Source: Balneolia bacterium (GTDB lineage Bacteria; Bacteroidota; Rhodothermia; Balneolales; Cyclonatronaceae). From it: DNA of 7,751 nucleotides. Below are positions 5,744 through 7,751 of the stretch, piece by piece. The stretch is taken from positions 1 to 7,751 of the forward strand of contig PXAI01000392.1 of assembly GCA_003567135.1 (NCBI GenBank). Direction: 5' to 3'. The notes beneath the pieces were generated by a model, which saw nothing but the letters and a program-made list of their open reading frames with translations, was not told the DNA's origin and did not search any database. Position 1 is the first letter of the stretch. Each line of letters begins with the position of its first letter. The position numbers and the translations under genes were made by a program.

Positions 5744-7738
5744 GTGAAAAGTCAGCATATTGAAGAAGGTTCGCTTCTCTGGAAGCCCAGTGAACAGAGC
5801 GTGAAATCATCCAATCTGGTTAAGTTTATGGGGTGGCTGAATGAGCAATACGGCCACCATTTTTTGGATTATAATTCGCTCTGGAAATGGTCGGTTGATG
5901 AGCCGGAGGCGTTTTGGGAAGCAGTCTGGAACTATTTTGAGATCAAATCTTACACGCCTTACACCTCGGTTCTAAAATGGGATAAAATGCCGGGCGCGAC
6001 CTGGTTTGAGGGCGCCACGCTGAACTTTGCTGAACACATCCTGAGAAACCGGACGGACAAATTTCCGGCGATTATTTACCAGACGGAAACGATTCCACAA
6101 AAGGAAATCAGCTGGGATGAACTCCATGCCCAGGTTTCGGCCATTGCCAAAAAGCTGAAGGAAATTGGGGTAAAAAAAGGGGACCGGGTTGCCGCATACA
6201 TTCCGAATATCCCGGAAGCTATCAGCTCGATGCTTGCGGTTACGTCTATTGGCGCGATTTGGTCGTCCTGCTCGCCGGATTTCGGTGCTGAGAGCGTTAT
6301 TGAGCGGTTCAGCCAGATTGAGCCCAAAGTCTTGATCACCGTTGACGGCTACCATTACAACGGAAAAGCATTCGACCGGACCGACCGGGTTTCCGGCCTG
6401 ATCAAAGAGCTGGATTCGATTACGGACGTCATCTTCATCCCATGGCTGTCTGATACTTCGGCTGCGAATAAAATTGATACTCCGAAGAAGATTCACGTTT
6501 GGGATGATATCCTCAAATCAGACACACCCGGTGAAATTGAGTTTGCGCCGGTGCCGTTCGATCACCCGCTTTGGGTGCTCTATTCATCGGGAACAACCGG
6601 CCTGCCCAAACCGATTGCGCACGGCCACGGCGGCATGCTGATTGAGCATCTCAAATACATGGAGCTGCACGCTGATGTAAAGCCCGGCGACCGTTTTTTC
6701 TGGTTCAGCACAACGGGCTGGATGATGTGGAACGTGGTGGTCGCGGCGCTTTTGCGCGGAGCAACGGCGGTACTGTACGACGGAAGTCCCGGTTTTCCCG
6801 ATATGAAGGTGCTCTGGCGATATGCCGAATCGGCCCAAGTGACCTGCTTCGGAACCAGTGCGACGTACATCATGAGCTGCCTCAAAAACGGGCTCAAACC
6901 GTCATCTGAATTTGATCTATCCGCGCTGCGGAGCGTTGGCTCTACCGGATCGCCGCTGCCGCCGGAAGGATTTAACTGGGTGTATCGCGAAATCGGCGAA
7001 GACATCCTGCTGAACTCCACGAGTGGCGGTACCGATATTTGCAGCAGTTTTGTGGGAGGAAATCCGATGCTGGCGGTTTTTGCAGGCGAAATTCAGTGCC
7101 GGACGCTCGGCACTTCCATAGAATCGTGGGATGAGGATGGCCGGCCGCTGACTGACGAAGTTGGCGAAATGGTCATCACCAAACCGATGCCCTGTATGCC
7201 GGTTTTTTTCTGGGGGGATGATGACGGCACCCGCTACCGCGAGAGCTATTTTGAGCATTATCCCGGCGTATGGCGTCACGGGGACTGGCTGAAAATTACT
7301 CCGCGCGGCACCTGCGTAATTTACGGACGCTCGGATGCCACGCTGAATAAAGCCGGCGTGCGGATCGGAACCAGCGAAATTTACCGTGCTGTGGAGATGG
7401 AAACATCCATTAAAGACAGCCTGGTGGTGAGCCTCGAACGGAAAAACGGCGACTGGTATATGCCGCTGTTTGTAGTGCTGAAAGAAGGCCAGGCCGTGGA
7501 TGATGCGTTTAAAAAGAAAATCGCCAAAAACATCAGAGAGCGGATTTCCCCGAGGTTTATTCCGGATGACGTCATCGCCGTGAAAGAGATTCCCTACACC
7601 ATCAGCGGCAAGAAGATGGAAAAACCGGTGAAGCGAATTCTGGACGGTGAACCAGTGAAAAAAGTGGCCAGCCCGGATTCCATGCGAAATCCTGAAAGCC
7701 TTGAGTTCTTTGTGGAGTTCAGTAAAAATCTGCCATGA
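5744..7738 (+). CDS. aacS: Acetoacetyl-CoA synthetase (acetoacetate--CoA ligase, EC 6.2.1.16)
   Basis: A cytosolic ANL-superfamily enzyme that joins acetoacetate to CoA using ATP, through an acetoacetyl-AMP intermediate. It feeds acetoacetate from leucine, ketone-body or polyhydroxybutyrate breakdown into acetyl-CoA or lipid synthesis. The 664 residues match the usual family length of about 650-660. An N-terminal acetyl-CoA-synthetase-type cap (LWKPSEQS...YNSLWKWSVDEPEAFW, to about 90) is followed by GAIWSSCSPDFG (170-181), typical of this subfamily. The P-loop YSSGTTGLPKP is at 280-290, STTGWMMWN at 322-330, STSGGTD at 425-431 and HGDW, with the ribose-contacting Asp514, at 512-515. The hinge YGRSDATLNKAGVRI spans 527-541, and the catalytic lysine is in TISGKK (K623). 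All key residues are intact. In related acyl-CoA synthetases this lysine can be acetylated as a control. The start is GTG. The stop overlaps a following ATG, suggesting an operon. Confidence 0.94.
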   Translation: MKSQHIEEGSLLWKPSEQSVKSSNLVKFMGWLNEQYGHHFLDYNSLWKWSVDEPEAFWEAVWNYFEIKSYTPYTSVLKWDKMPGATWFEGATLNFAEHILRNRTDKFPAIIYQTETIPQKEISWDELHAQVSAIAKKLKEIGVKKGDRVAAYIPNIPEAISSMLAVTSIGAIWSSCSPDFGAESVIERFSQIEPKVLITVDGYHYNGKAFDRTDRVSGLIKELDSITDVIFIPWLSDTSAANKIDTPKKIHVWDDILKSDTPGEIEFAPVPFDHPLWVLYSSGTTGLPKPIAHGHGGMLIEHLKYMELHADVKPGDRFFWFSTTGWMMWNVVVAALLRGATAVLYDGSPGFPDMKVLWRYAESAQVTCFGTSATYIMSCLKNGLKPSSEFDLSALRSVGSTGSPLPPEGFNWVYREIGEDILLNSTSGGTDICSSFVGGNPMLAVFAGEIQCRTLGTSIESWDEDGRPLTDEVGEMVITKPMPCMPVFFWGDDDGTRYRESYFEHYPGVWRHGDWLKITPRGTCVIYGRSDATLNKAGVRIGTSEIYRAVEMETSIKDSLVVSLERKNGDWYMPLFVVLKEGQAVDDAFKKKIAKNIRERISPRFIPDDVIAVKEIPYTISGKKMEKPVKRILDGEPVKKVASPDSMRNPESLEFFVEFSKNLP

Positions 7739-7751
7739 AAACGGCCTGTCT
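7735..7751 (+). CDS. Start of a downstream gene (3' partial)
   Basis: ATGAAAACGGCCTGTCT begins inside the synthetase stop codon in the ATGA four-base overlap typical of translationally coupled operon genes. Only M-K-T-A-C is visible, too little to identify a product. GTAAAAATCTGCC upstream holds no obvious Shine-Dalgarno site, consistent with coupling. It could also be a chance ATG. Confidence 0.4.

Noticed and set aside
5972..6496. 174-residue minus-strand open frame within the synthetase gene
   Set aside because: It lies opposite well-conserved synthetase motifs, its composition is shadow-like (R/N rich), and no family is recognisable.
6580..7020. 146-residue minus-strand open frame over the synthetase core
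   Set aside because: It overlaps the invariant ATP-binding and catalytic-core codons of the synthetase. It has no independent coding evidence.
1..7751. CRISPR array, tRNA, rRNA or insertion sequence
   Set aside because: I saw no regularly spaced direct repeats, cloverleaf, rRNA-like segment or transposase frame on either strand.

Overview
The window looks like chromosomal DNA from a member of the Bacteroidota/Balneolota/Rhodothermota group. The strongest evidence is the C-terminus of the first protein: NYPNPFNPTTIISYDLP, then SSGVYIYRIQAG, ending RKMTLVK. This is the type IX secretion (T9SS) sorting domain in the form common in Balneolota and Rhodothermia. Supporting hints are the absence of strong Shine-Dalgarno sites and a candidate promoter matching the Bacteroidota -33/-7 pattern. 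Base composition is moderate, with GC-richer flanks and an AT-richer centre. Genus and species cannot be read from the sequence.

Layout, all on the + strand. (1) Positions 2-4360 hold most of a very large secreted protein whose first codons lie before the window. A signal peptide is visible in frame upstream of the first Met. The mature protein is built from three Ig-like modules, each split by a 217-253 residue insert. Two ASH/choice-of-anchor-D domains, a His/Tyr-rich beta domain and the T9SS tail complete it. The first two modules are an obvious ancient duplication. (2) Positions 4361-4617 contain a strong intrinsic terminator, a 30-base near-perfect palindrome of the intergenic-repeat type, an 18-base operator-like dyad and a TAnnTTTG promoter directly against the next start codon. 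(3) Positions 4618-5455 hold an AT-rich two-gene cassette: a zeta-toxin-like P-loop kinase and, overlapping it by 8 bases, an 83-residue partner protein. (4) Positions 5456-5743 are non-coding, with a GC-rich hairpin and a 13-base dyad. (5) Positions 5744-7738 encode a complete acetoacetyl-CoA synthetase. Its stop codon overlaps the ATG of a further gene that runs off the window.

The three gene units look functionally independent. They are a surface or exported protein, a probable toxin-antitoxin-like module that differs in composition from its flanks and may have been acquired, and a core-metabolism enzyme that activates acetoacetate and appears translationally coupled to an unseen downstream gene. 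The most novel candidates are the reverse-order kinase/small-protein cassette with its own operator-like promoter, and the uncharacterised QTWANDL/IWIGNGW domain inserted twice into the large secreted protein.
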